Under the pieces are notes generated by a model. It was not told the DNA's origin. It saw only the letters and a program-made list of their open reading frames with translations, and did no database searches. From positions 806,001 through 870,000 of the forward strand of contig CBDBZO010000002.1 of the NCBI GenBank assembly GCA_965213595.1: a stretch of 64,000 bases of DNA, in the 5' to 3' direction. Origin of the DNA: JBCCFC01 sp965213595 (lineage in GTDB: Bacteria; Chloroflexota; Anaerolineae; Caldilineales; Caldilineaceae). Shown one piece after another: positions 1 to 7,929 of the stretch. Every line of letters begins with the position of its first letter. The first letter of the stretch is position 1. A program made the position numbers and the translations under genes.

Positions 1-794
1 ACGCTTTCGCCGGTAATCGGCGCCTGGTCAACGCTGCTCGCGCCGCTGGTGATGCGCCCGTCCATCGGAATGTTGTCGCCGGGCTTGACCAGAATCGCAT
101 CGCCGACGCGCAGGGCTTCGACCGGCACGCGCTCTTCGCCCGATTGATTTTCTGGGCCCGTCAGCCGCAGCGCAGTCTTGGGTGTGAGCGTCATCAGGCT
201 TTGAATGCTGTGGCGGGCGCGGTCGGCGGTGTAGCCTTCGAGCGCTTCGCCGATGGCAAAGAGAAAGATGACGGTCGCCCCTTCGAGGTATTCGCCGATG
301 GCGACCGCACCGACGGCGGCAATGCTCATCAGCAGGTTGATGTTAAACTGGCGATTGATGCGCAGCCCGTTGAGCCCGCTGCGCAAAATTGGCCCCAGCG
401 CCACCGCCATGCCGAGGGTGTAGAGGCCGTTCGTCGCCAGCCGCGGCAGCCCCAGGAGCCCGGCGACTAGCGTGACGAGAACAATTGCGCCGCCGATGAG
501 CGCCAGCCGCGTTTCGCGGCGGGCAACGAGGTACTCTACAAAGCCGCGCACGCCGCCGCGCGACGGCTCTTCGTCGGGCTGAACGGCGGCATCGGGCGGC
601 GCAATCGTCTTGCCCAGCGCCTCGACGCGCTCGCGCAGCGTCGCAAAGGGCACGTCACCCGTGAGCCGCAGCTTGCCGGAAAAGTAGTCGACTTCGGCGC
701 TCGTCACCCCGTCCAGCCGGCCAACGCCCGCCTCCACCTCCCGGGCGCAGCCGGTGCAGTCCATCTTGCCGATGTGGTAGATTTGTGTGGTCAT
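1..794 (-). CDS. Heavy-metal P1B-type ATPase, N-terminal part (cut by window edge)
   Basis: Reads leftward from ATG at 794 and runs off the window, giving about 264 codons. The product would be a membrane cation-export ATPase of the CopA/ZntA/CadA type. Residues about 1-70 form a heavy-metal-associated domain with the metal motif MDCTGCA. A short linker is followed by hydrophobic helices. The tail reads like the actuator domain and ends near the TGES loop (ITGESV), where the window stops. The phosphorylation DKTG and CPx motifs lie outside, so metal specificity cannot be assigned. No convincing Shine-Dalgarno precedes the ATG. It lies downstream of an IsdG-like gene on the same strand, 26 bases away. 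Confidence 0.88.
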   Translation of the reverse strand, partial: MTTQIYHIGKMDCTGCAREVEAGVGRLDGVTSAEVDYFSGKLRLTGDVPFATLRERVEALGKTIAPPDAAVQPDEEPSRGGVRGFVEYLVARRETRLALIGGAIVLVTLVAGLLGLPRLATNGLYTLGMAVALGPILRSGLNGLRINRQFNINLLMSIAAVGAVAIGEYLEGATVIFLFAIGEALEGYTADRARHSIQSLMTLTPKTALRLTGPENQSGEERVPVEALRVGDAILVKPGDNIPMDGRITSGASSVDQAPITGES

Positions 795-820
795 AACGCG
801 AGAATGGAAATTTAACAATG

Positions 821-1159
821 TTAGGCGTTGGCCGAGGCCATTACCTCGCCCCGCTTCGCCCCCCGCACGACCTCAAAGGTCTCCAGCTTGGGATGGCCCA
901 AAAAGGCCTCGCGCGGTAGTTGACCCGCTTGCGCGTGGCCCTGCTTGAACTCCTCCGAGTTCGTCCAGTTTTCAAAGTGGCCTTTGCTTTCCCAGTACGT
1001 CTCCACGATGTACGGGTCGCCCTCGCCGGCGGGGCGCAGCAGATTGAACGAGACAAAGCCCGGCATGTTATCGACCAGCGCGGCGCGATCCTTGAAGCGT
1101 TCTTCAAAAGCGTCGGCGTGGTCGAGGTTAACGAGGATGCGGTTCATGACAACGAACAT
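821..1159 (-). CDS. Antibiotic biosynthesis monooxygenase (ABM) domain protein, IsdG-like
   Basis: A 112-residue ferredoxin-like ABM-fold protein. Asn6, Trp65 and His75 sit at the spacing of the catalytic Asn/Trp/His of IsdG-type haem-degrading monooxygenases (N7, W67, H77 in IsdG). The motif FVSFNLLRP and a region around YWESKGHFENW are typical of the family. The start is supported by AGGAG seven bases upstream. Same strand as, and 26 bases before, the metal ATPase, so the pair may be co-transcribed; a link between haem iron release and metal export is inference. It could instead be a non-haem ABM enzyme, but the three residues favour haem oxygenase activity. Confidence 0.82.
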   Translation of the reverse strand: MFVVMNRILVNLDHADAFEERFKDRAALVDNMPGFVSFNLLRPAGEGDPYIVETYWESKGHFENWTNSEEFKQGHAQAGQLPREAFLGHPKLETFEVVRGAKRGEVMASANA

Positions 1160-1276
1160 GGAATTTCTCCTAATCTCTACATAATCGATGTTTGTATTCT
1201 ACGCGGTTTAGCGGGCGCTGTCAGTATTTCTAATCCGCTGTTGAGCGATGTTACCGGGCAAGAGAGCGAAGAAGAC

Positions 1277-1355
1277 GATCCACGAAGGACACGAAGAGCA
1301 CGAAGGCAAAGAGTCGACAGTCTTCCTTCGTGTACCTTCGTGTCCTTCGTGGATC
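1277..1355. repeat. Imperfect inverted repeat of CACGAAGGACACGAAG type
   Basis: Two arms of about 30 bases (1277-1306 and 1325-1355) built from repeated CACGAAGG units form a long hairpin. It lies between the acylase stop and the start of the monooxygenase gene. This word is common as an intergenic repeat in many environmental bacteria. It could serve as the acylase terminator, although no T-run follows. Confidence 0.7.
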
Positions 1356-1359
1356 AATC

Positions 1360-3951
1360 CTACCGCGGCGAGAGAACTAGCCGATCCGTTGCCATTTGCT
1401 CGACTGCATCGCGGCTGAAGACAAAGGGATGCAGCTCGTTGCGGAGCCACGGCTCGATCATGTCGCTGTAGTGGGGGTGAAAGGGGTGGCCGCTCTGGCC
1501 GGTGGGGTGGATGGCGCGGCTGCTGTCAAAATCGGCGAAATCGACGATGAAGCGGACGGAGGGGTTGCTGGTGACCGCGCCAAATTCCTCGTCGCCCCAC
1601 TCAAAGCCGTTGGCGTTGACGACCATGTCACCGCCGGCCACGGGGAAAGGGCCGCGGTTGACAAGCCGCTCCAGCGGGCCGATGCCGCTTTCGCCCAGCG
1701 GGTTGCTGCGAAAGGTGATGGTGTGCACGCGGTTCCACCGCCACGCGTCCGTGTTGCGCCCCAGCCGCTGCGCCAGGTAGGCCAGCGTATCCGCCAGCGC
1801 CAATTCCAAAATTTCTTCCCTGGATTCGACGGCCTCCGTCGTCACGTCGTCCCACAGCGGATTGCTCGGCTGCGACGCAACCTGGTGCAGCAAAACGCGA
1901 GGCGGGTGGCCGTTGTAGCTCACGCGCTCGACCATCGTCGTCTCCTCATCCTCTTCATCCACCTCGTCTTCGATGATTTCGTCGACCTGGAAAATGTCCA
2001 GCGTGGGGCTGGGCACTTGGCTCGCCGTCAGCTCCGCCAGGCGTTCCTCGGCGATTGTCGCTTCGTCGCCGACGAGGCGGGTGGAGAGCTTCCAGAGAAA
2101 CGCTTCGAAAATGGTTGCCGCGACGCTCGCTTCATCGAGTTGGCCGTTCCAGCCGCGCAGCTGTTTAATGGCTGTCTGCACATCGGCGTTTTCGGTGGGG
2201 AGATTTTGCAACAGCGGCAGGTAATCATCCGCCAGCAGGTCGCGGCTGTCGCCCTGAATTTGCTGCATGGTGTCAATCGTCACGTCGCCGCTGGCGATGG
2301 CCTCGCGCAGCAGGGTTTCGATGCGCTGGGCGCGGTCGCCGGAGGCCCAGTAGCGGGCCAGGTAGTAGGGAAACTCGTCGTCGCCATTTTGATTGATGAT
2401 GGCGTTGTTAGCGGTGACGATAAAGCCCGGCGCCGGGTTGAGCAGCCGCGGCATTTCGTCGTAAGGGATGAAGCCCCGCCACTCGAATTCGCCCGTCCAG
2501 CCCGGAACCGGCAGCGGGCCGACGCCGGGTGGCCGAATCGGGTAGCGACCGGTGGATTGGTAGGCGATGTTGCCCTCGCGGTCGGCGTAGACAACGTTCT
2601 GCGGCGCGGTGTCCCACTTGCTCAGGGCGCTGCGGAAGTCGTCGTAGTTCGCGGCCTGGTTGAGCTCGATTACGGACTGAAAGAGACGCGTCGGTCGATC
2701 CGCGGCCCAGCGCAGGGCGAGCGCCTGCGTCAGCTCCGGGTCGACGTTGTTGAGCAGCGGGCCGTGATGCGTCTCGCGCACCGTGAGCGTGATCGGATCG
2801 CCGCCGTTGATGCCGATTTCTTCGACGCGCATGGCCATGTCGCGCCACTGGCCCTCAAATTCATACTGGAGTGGATTGTCCGGGTTGAGCCGCTCGATGT
2901 ATAAATCCTGCGAGTCCGCGCTCATATTCGTCACGCCCCAGGCAATGTCCGCATTGTGGCCGATAATCACGCCCGGCACGCCCGCAAAGCTCATGCCGAC
3001 CACGTCCCAGCCGGGCGCGTGCAGGCCGTTCCAGTACCAGATCGAGGGCAGCTGCACGCCGAGGTGCGGATCGTTGGCCAGCAGCGGCAGGCCGGACGCC
3101 GTGTGCTCGCCGGAGACGACCCAGCTGTTGCTGCCGAGCGTGTCGCCGCTGCCGAGGGCGAAGCCGGTGGAAGGGAGGGAGAGATTGATAGTTGGCAATT
3201 GGTAATTGGGTTGAGGGAGGGCGGCGCGACTGGTTGTTTGCTGCGTTTCGGGGACGATGATCGGGCGATTGTCGGGGTAGCCGGGCAGGATTTTGGCCAG
3301 CAGGTCGGGGCCGAGCGCTTCATGGAGGATGGCGTCGCGCTGCTCGTCGCTGATGTTGCTGCTGCCGCGCAAATCCCACGCCATGACCGTGCCCCAGGCG
3401 ATGGTGTGCAGCGGCTCCCACGGCTCGATCTCCCACGGCCCGGCGCTCAGGGCGAGCACGCGCTGGTTGAACGAAACGTTGTCGCGATTCTCCGCCAGCC
3501 ACGCGTTGACGCCGGCGCTGTAGGCCTCCATCAGCGCGTAGATTTCGGGCGTTTCGCTGCGGTAATAATCGACGGATTCCGCCGCGATCTGCGGCCAGCC
3601 CGCGTTGCGGATAAACTTGTCGTCCTCCAGCGTCGCCTCGCCCACAATTTCGGAGATGCGCCCCAGGCCGATGTGCCGCCAGAACTCCATCTGCCAGAAG
3701 CGATCCTGGGCGTGGGTGTAGCCCTGGGCGAAGAAGAGGTCGGCGTCGTTCTCGGCGTAGATGTGCGCCACGCCCAGCTCGTCGCGCAGGATGCTCACCT
3801 CGTCCACTAGGCCGTCCAGCGTAATCGTGCCGCTGGTTTGGGGAAAGGGGCTGCGGATGGCGAAGGTCAACCAGAGGGCGAGGGCAAGGATGAGCAAGAG
3901 CAGGGCGACGAAAACAGTGGCCGTCGTCCGCAAAGTGAGTCTGCGCGACAT
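1360..3951 (-). CDS. Penicillin acylase family protein (Ntn hydrolase, S45)
   Basis: About 863 residues, the usual size for S45 acylases, which are exported, autoprocessed and hydrolyse amide bonds of penicillins, acyl-homoserine lactones or other N-acyl compounds. The start is placed at 3951 because GGAG lies six bases upstream and MSRRLTLRTTATV begins a signal anchor with a hydrophobic core; an upstream in-frame ATG at 4005 adds 18 unlikely residues. The alpha-chain motif HAQDRFWQMEFWR is near residue 80. The spacer region is followed by LGSNSWVVSGEHT, where the serine after Asn would be the N-terminal nucleophile of the beta chain. The substrate cannot be predicted. A 54-bp palindrome upstream separates it from the preceding gene. 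Confidence 0.92.
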   Translation of the reverse strand: MSRRLTLRTTATVFVALLLLILALALWLTFAIRSPFPQTSGTITLDGLVDEVSILRDELGVAHIYAENDADLFFAQGYTHAQDRFWQMEFWRHIGLGRISEIVGEATLEDDKFIRNAGWPQIAAESVDYYRSETPEIYALMEAYSAGVNAWLAENRDNVSFNQRVLALSAGPWEIEPWEPLHTIAWGTVMAWDLRGSSNISDEQRDAILHEALGPDLLAKILPGYPDNRPIIVPETQQTTSRAALPQPNYQLPTINLSLPSTGFALGSGDTLGSNSWVVSGEHTASGLPLLANDPHLGVQLPSIWYWNGLHAPGWDVVGMSFAGVPGVIIGHNADIAWGVTNMSADSQDLYIERLNPDNPLQYEFEGQWRDMAMRVEEIGINGGDPITLTVRETHHGPLLNNVDPELTQALALRWAADRPTRLFQSVIELNQAANYDDFRSALSKWDTAPQNVVYADREGNIAYQSTGRYPIRPPGVGPLPVPGWTGEFEWRGFIPYDEMPRLLNPAPGFIVTANNAIINQNGDDEFPYYLARYWASGDRAQRIETLLREAIASGDVTIDTMQQIQGDSRDLLADDYLPLLQNLPTENADVQTAIKQLRGWNGQLDEASVAATIFEAFLWKLSTRLVGDEATIAEERLAELTASQVPSPTLDIFQVDEIIEDEVDEEDEETTMVERVSYNGHPPRVLLHQVASQPSNPLWDDVTTEAVESREEILELALADTLAYLAQRLGRNTDAWRWNRVHTITFRSNPLGESGIGPLERLVNRGPFPVAGGDMVVNANGFEWGDEEFGAVTSNPSVRFIVDFADFDSSRAIHPTGQSGHPFHPHYSDMIEPWLRNELHPFVFSRDAVEQMATDRLVLSPR

Positions 3952-4040
3952 GGGAACTCCGGGTTGAGGTGGCAAGTGGGGATTGGATGTCGCGCAATAT
4001 AGCACAGCTGCGGTGGTAGGGGCAATGCAAATTTAGTAAG

Positions 4041-4094
4041 CCGTGAACGCAAAAGGGCCCTGCGCTATAGCGCAGGGCCCTTTTGCGTTCACGG
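4041..4094. terminator. Perfect 54-bp palindrome, bidirectional terminator
   Basis: The arms 4041-4065 and 4070-4094 are exactly complementary around TATA. AAAAGGGCCC...GGGCCCTTTT gives a T-run on both strands. It directly follows the stop of the 74-residue minus-strand gene and precedes the acylase gene. Confidence 0.85.
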
Positions 4095-4099
4095 AAAAT

Positions 4100-4324
4100 T
4101 TAGTCCATTGCCGTCAGCAAGGAATTTTCTTCGTCCTTGAGCGCGTTGCCAAAGGCCATAAAAGTGGGCGCCCACAGGCCGACAAAAATGCCAAAGCGCT
4201 CGGCGTTTGCTTTGTTCTCCTCGCGGCGCAGCGCCCAAATGGCGATGCTGATGCCGATGGAGGCGAGGGCGGCGAGATACATCGAATCTGAGCTGACACC
4301 AAAATTGCGTAGCTGGCTAATCAT
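4100..4324 (-). CDS. Small two-helix membrane protein of unknown function
   Basis: 74 residues starting at 4324, where AAGGAG lies about seven bases upstream (MISQLRNFG...). Residues about 15-33 form a hydrophobic helix ending IAIWALRREENKANAERFG, and residues about 40-58 form a second one. The acidic tail ends LLTAMD. No family is recognised. It is a single-gene unit closed by a strong palindromic terminator, and its 5' end faces the channel gene across about 190 bases. Confidence 0.65.
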   Translation of the reverse strand: MISQLRNFGVSSDSMYLAALASIGISIAIWALRREENKANAERFGIFVGLWAPTFMAFGNALKDEENSLLTAMD

Positions 4325-4504
4325 AAAAGTCTCCTTGCTGTCGACTAAATGGGAATGGACTATACCCATACTGTAGCGCAGTAGTCCGAAGTTTCTGGTG
4401 ATGGTCTATACAAACCTTGTAAAAAGATTTCACAAACCGCGATTTGCATGGCTACAGCTAGCCAAATGGTCAACTCTCCTCCGACTTCATATAGCAATTC
4501 ATGG

Positions 4505-4510
4505 TATAAT
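4505..4510 (+). promoter_or_regulatory. TATAAT -10 box, leaderless start of the channel gene
   Basis: A perfect TATAAT ends nine bases before the ATG at 4519, so transcription would start at or next to the start codon. No Shine-Dalgarno is present. The -35 region is weak. Confidence 0.6.
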
Positions 4511-4518
4511 CGTCTGCC

Positions 4519-5346
4519 ATGAATACTTCTACCGACAACCGCCCACAAAGCGCCGCCTGGCGCGACCACCTCTACACTATTATCTATGAAGCCGACACGC
4601 GCGGCGGTCAGCTCTTCGACGTAATCCTGCTGATCAGCATCGTGCTCAGCGTGCTGGCCGTCGCGCTGGAGAGTGTCGATGCCGTACATGCCGAGCACGG
4701 GCCAACGCTGCGCAACGTCGAGTGGTTCTTTACGATTCTTTTTACAGTTGAGTACGTTCTGCGGCTGATCAGCGTTGAGCGACCCCGGCAGTATGCCCGC
4801 AGCTTTTTTGGCTTCATTGACCTCCTGGCCACCTTTCCTACTTATCTCGCGCTGCTCGTGCCCGGCGCACAAACGCTGCTGATCATTCGCATCCTGCGCC
4901 TGCTGCGCGTCTTCCGCATCTTTAAAATGGCGGCTTACTTGGAAGAGGCTGAAGTGTTGCGCCGTGCGCTGTGGGCTAGCCGCCGCAAAATCGCCGTCTT
5001 CCTCGCTGCCGTGCTCACTGCCGTCGTGATCATCGGCGCGCTGATGTACGTAATTGAGAGCGACGAGAGCGGCTTCACCAGCATTCCCGTTGGTATTTAC
5101 TGGGCAATTGTGACGCTCTCCACGGTTGGCTACGGTGACGTTGCGCCCGTTACGCCGCTGGGGCAAATGATGGCGGCGGTGGTGATGCTGCTGGGCTTTG
5201 GCATCATCGCCGTGCCCACGGGCATCGTCTCGCTCGAGCTGGCGCGGCCCAGCGGCGAGGCGAGCCGGCGCGCCTGCCCCGCCTGCGCCCGCGAGGGGCA
5301 TGATGTGGACGCGCGCTTTTGCAAGTATTGCGCATCGGCGTTGTGA
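4519..5346 (+). CDS. Voltage-gated-type potassium channel with C-terminal zinc ribbon
   Basis: 275 residues of the ion-transport (VIC) superfamily: six membrane helices, an arginine-rich S4-like segment (RILRLLRVFRIFK) and a pore loop with the potassium selectivity filter TVGYGD near residue 202. After S6 the protein ends in a short zinc-ribbon-like tail with CPAC and CKYC pairs, instead of an RCK domain. The tail could bind zinc or serve in assembly; this is inference. It is a single transcription unit read from a near-leaderless promoter. The convergent YkgJ-type gene ends 70 bases downstream. Confidence 0.93.
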   Translation: MNTSTDNRPQSAAWRDHLYTIIYEADTRGGQLFDVILLISIVLSVLAVALESVDAVHAEHGPTLRNVEWFFTILFTVEYVLRLISVERPRQYARSFFGFIDLLATFPTYLALLVPGAQTLLIIRILRLLRVFRIFKMAAYLEEAEVLRRALWASRRKIAVFLAAVLTAVVIIGALMYVIESDESGFTSIPVGIYWAIVTLSTVGYGDVAPVTPLGQMMAAVVMLLGFGIIAVPTGIVSLELARPSGEASRRACPACAREGHDVDARFCKYCASAL

Positions 5347-5415
5347 GCGCCCCGGCAATCTTGGCCGAGCGCTCTCTTCCCCCTCCCGCTACATTCGGTC
5401 TACTGGCGGCAGGGA

Positions 5416-5820
5416 CTATTTGTATAGCGCCTCGTGGGGGCAATGGCCCGGCTTGGGGCCGACTTGTGGATAGTCGCGGCAAACGGCTGGCCGCACATCG
5501 TAGATGGTGCAGCGTCGCGTTTGCGCATCCAGGAAAACGCAGTCCAAATTTGCCTCTCGCGCCAGGGTAAAGAGCGACTGCGAGGGATCGTAATGCTCGA
5601 TGATGCCCGCCTGCTTTAGCTCGCGCGCAATCCTTTTCAGCGACCCCGCCGCCTCAAGTGGATCAACCAGGCCCATCCGCTTCATATCCGTCAGCGTCGC
5701 CCTAACCATCATCCGGCAGCAATTGGCACGGCAGCTATCGCATAGCCCCGTGCGGTATTGGGTCCACGTATCCGTGTCGTTTACATCCGTTACGTCAGCG
5801 ATGGCTGCAGTTTTACACAT
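5416..5820 (-). CDS. YkgJ-type cysteine-cluster protein
   Basis: About 134 residues from ATG at 5820 (MCKTAAIADV...). It carries the cysteine pattern of the YkgJ/CxxCxxCC family: CDSCRANCC near residue 28, then CVFLD, RRCTIYDVRPAVCRDYP and a final GHCPH. Family members are thought to bind zinc or an iron-sulfur cluster; biochemical function is unknown. An upstream in-frame ATG at 5994 would add about 58 residues lacking conserved features, so the shorter form is preferred. It lies downstream of the ABC exporter on the same strand, separated by a hairpin. Confidence 0.8.
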   Translation of the reverse strand: MCKTAAIADVTDVNDTDTWTQYRTGLCDSCRANCCRMMVRATLTDMKRMGLVDPLEAAGSLKRIARELKQAGIIEHYDPSQSLFTLAREANLDCVFLDAQTRRCTIYDVRPAVCRDYPQVGPKPGHCPHEALYK

Positions 5821-5914
5821 TTGAAGAGGGTTCGGGGAGCAGGGGAACAGAGTAAATAGATTGATGAGGACAAATTCGCTATCTGTCTGCTGGGGCCGAC
5901 GAACGTGTCTACGG

Positions 5915-5941
5915 GCCGGATTGGTCGACTTCCAATCCGGC
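5915..5941. terminator. Hairpin between ABC exporter and YkgJ-type gene
   Basis: The arms GCCGGATTGG and CCAATCCGGC flank a seven-base loop about 60 bases past the exporter stop. On the minus strand no clear T-run follows, so this may be a weak terminator or an RNA-stabilising hairpin. Confidence 0.45.
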
Positions 5942-5996
5942 TTTGAGCACTTGTTGGTAGCTTTTCCGTACCCAGGCGCTTGGGGACGTGTCAAAA

Positions 5997-7865
5997 TCAG
6001 TCGTCTGCCGGTACGGCTTCGGCAAAGCGTTCCATGCGCACCGGCTCGTCTTCGGTTCGCCCCCGCTCCTCGATGTAGGAGAGCGACTGGTGACGGAAGT
6101 AGGCGTTGTACAGCTCCGCATAGTGGCCGCCCTGCGCCATCAGCGCCTCGTGGCTGCCCTGCTCGATGATGCGACCGCGCTCCAGCACGAGAATGCGATC
6201 TGCGGCCTTGACCGTGCTGAGGCGGTGGGCAATCACAATCGAGGTGCGCCCCTTGAGCAGCAGATCGAGCGCCCTCTGAATTTGCGTTTCGGTAAAGGGG
6301 TCGATGGAGGCGGTGGCTTCGTCCAGGATAAAGATGGCCGGCTTCTCGGCCAGCATCCGCGCGAGCACCACGAGCTGGCGCTGGCCCATGCTGAGGCGGC
6401 TGCCGCGCTCGCCCACGTCGGTGTGCAAGCCCTCCGGCAGCGTCTCCAGCCAGTCGCCGTCGCCAATCTGCCGCGCAATCTCCCCAACCTCTTCATCGCT
6501 CAGCTCCGGCACGGCATAGCGGATGTTGTCCGCCACCGTGCCGGCAAAGAGGAAGGGCGACTGGCTGACGATGCCCAACTGGTGGCGGTACGCCTGCAGA
6601 TCAAAGCTGCGGATGTCGTGGCCGTCGATGCAGAGATTGCCCGCCTGAAATTCGTAGAAGCGGGTGACGAGCTTGGCGATGCTCGATTTGCCCGCGCCCG
6701 TGTGGCCCACCAGCGCCACGCTCTCGCCGGGGCGGATGTGCAGATCAAAATTTTCCAGCACCTGCTCCTTCTCGCTGTAGCGAAAGTCGACCTGCTCAAA
6801 GCGGATCTCGCCGCGCAGGGGGGGCACAGTATTCTCGCTGCGCTGCACCACCGCTGGCTCGGCATCGGCCAGGGCAAAGATGCGCTCGGTGGCGCTGAGG
6901 GCGCTCTGGAACTGCGGCCAAAAAGCGCTGAGGTTGATCATGGGGAACCAGAACTGCCCGACGCTGCTCATGTAGAGGAACCACGCGCCCGCCGCAATGG
7001 AGTTGCTCAACGTCGCCAGGCCGCCAAAGTAGAGCAGCAGCGCCGTGCCCGTGCCGTTGAAGACCTGCAGCATGGGAAAGAGCATGGCCAGCACAAAGCC
7101 CCGCTTGACCATGATGTCGTAGCTCTGGTTGTTGACCTCCAAGAAATCGTCGTAAATTCCCTGTTCGCGGCGAAAATTCTTGGCCACGGCAATCCCCGTG
7201 ACGGCCTCCTGAATGCTGGCGTTGACGTCGGCAATCGCCTGCTGGCTTTCGCGCGTAATGCGGCGGGCGATGGCTTGGAAGCGACCCGCTACGAGAAAAG
7301 CGATGGGGGCCAGCACGGCCAGGATCAGCGTCAACTGCACGTCGATGCGCAGCAGCACGACAAGCAGGATAAAGACGATGAGCAGCTGGGTAACGATGTC
7401 CGTTACCAGCACGGCGACGCGACCAAATTCGTCCGTGTCGCTGGTGATGCGGCTGACGATGCGGCCGGACTGGTACTCGTCGAAGAAGCTCATGTCGTGG
7501 TTCATGGAGGCCTCGAAGGCGTCGTTGCGCATGGCGAGCACCACGTCGCCCAGCAGCATCGAGGTCAACACGCGCCGCAGCCAGTTGACGGCCCAGCTGC
7601 CCACGCCGATCGCCAGCACCACGCCAATCAGCAGCGCGACCGTCTGCTGATTTTCCACGCCGGGCTCCTCCAGCAGCTCCACGCCCTGCGCCACCACAAT
7701 CGGCACCGCCGCGCCGCCCGCTGAAAAGAGCGAGACGCAGCCCACGATGACGATCAGCCGCTTCCAGTGTGGTCGAAAGTAGAGCCAGATGCGCTCCGCC
7801 AGCTGGCGATTGCTGTATTCGCGATCAAAACCTTCCGCGGTTAACCCGCCGCGCAACATGCTCAT
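5997..7865 (-). CDS. ABC transporter, fused permease and ATPase (multidrug/lipid exporter type)
   Basis: 622 residues with a six-helix exporter domain (about 30-330) followed by an ATPase domain (about 365-600): Walker A GHTGAGKS, signature LSMGQRQ, Walker B FILDEATASID and H-loop IAHRLST. This is the half-transporter layout of MsbA/BmrA/LmrA, working as a dimer to export lipids or hydrophobic compounds. The substrate is unknown. It follows the APC permease gene on the same strand by 64 bases and could be a late gene of that transcription unit. The last residues (about 600-622) are poorly conserved. Confidence 0.93.
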   Translation of the reverse strand: MSMLRGGLTAEGFDREYSNRQLAERIWLYFRPHWKRLIVIVGCVSLFSAGGAAVPIVVAQGVELLEEPGVENQQTVALLIGVVLAIGVGSWAVNWLRRVLTSMLLGDVVLAMRNDAFEASMNHDMSFFDEYQSGRIVSRITSDTDEFGRVAVLVTDIVTQLLIVFILLVVLLRIDVQLTLILAVLAPIAFLVAGRFQAIARRITRESQQAIADVNASIQEAVTGIAVAKNFRREQGIYDDFLEVNNQSYDIMVKRGFVLAMLFPMLQVFNGTGTALLLYFGGLATLSNSIAAGAWFLYMSSVGQFWFPMINLSAFWPQFQSALSATERIFALADAEPAVVQRSENTVPPLRGEIRFEQVDFRYSEKEQVLENFDLHIRPGESVALVGHTGAGKSSIAKLVTRFYEFQAGNLCIDGHDIRSFDLQAYRHQLGIVSQSPFLFAGTVADNIRYAVPELSDEEVGEIARQIGDGDWLETLPEGLHTDVGERGSRLSMGQRQLVVLARMLAEKPAIFILDEATASIDPFTETQIQRALDLLLKGRTSIVIAHRLSTVKAADRILVLERGRIIEQGSHEALMAQGGHYAELYNAYFRHQSLSYIEERGRTEDEPVRMERFAEAVPADD

Positions 7866-7929
7866 GGGTCAGCTTTCTTTTGCTAAAAACACAATTGGTT
7901 TGGAAATGGTTTAGGCGGGGCACCAAATG

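Noticed and set aside
1396..2904. Long plus-strand ORF opposite the penicillin acylase gene
   Set aside because: Shadow of the minus-strand acylase; no family features, while the acylase frame has clear motifs.
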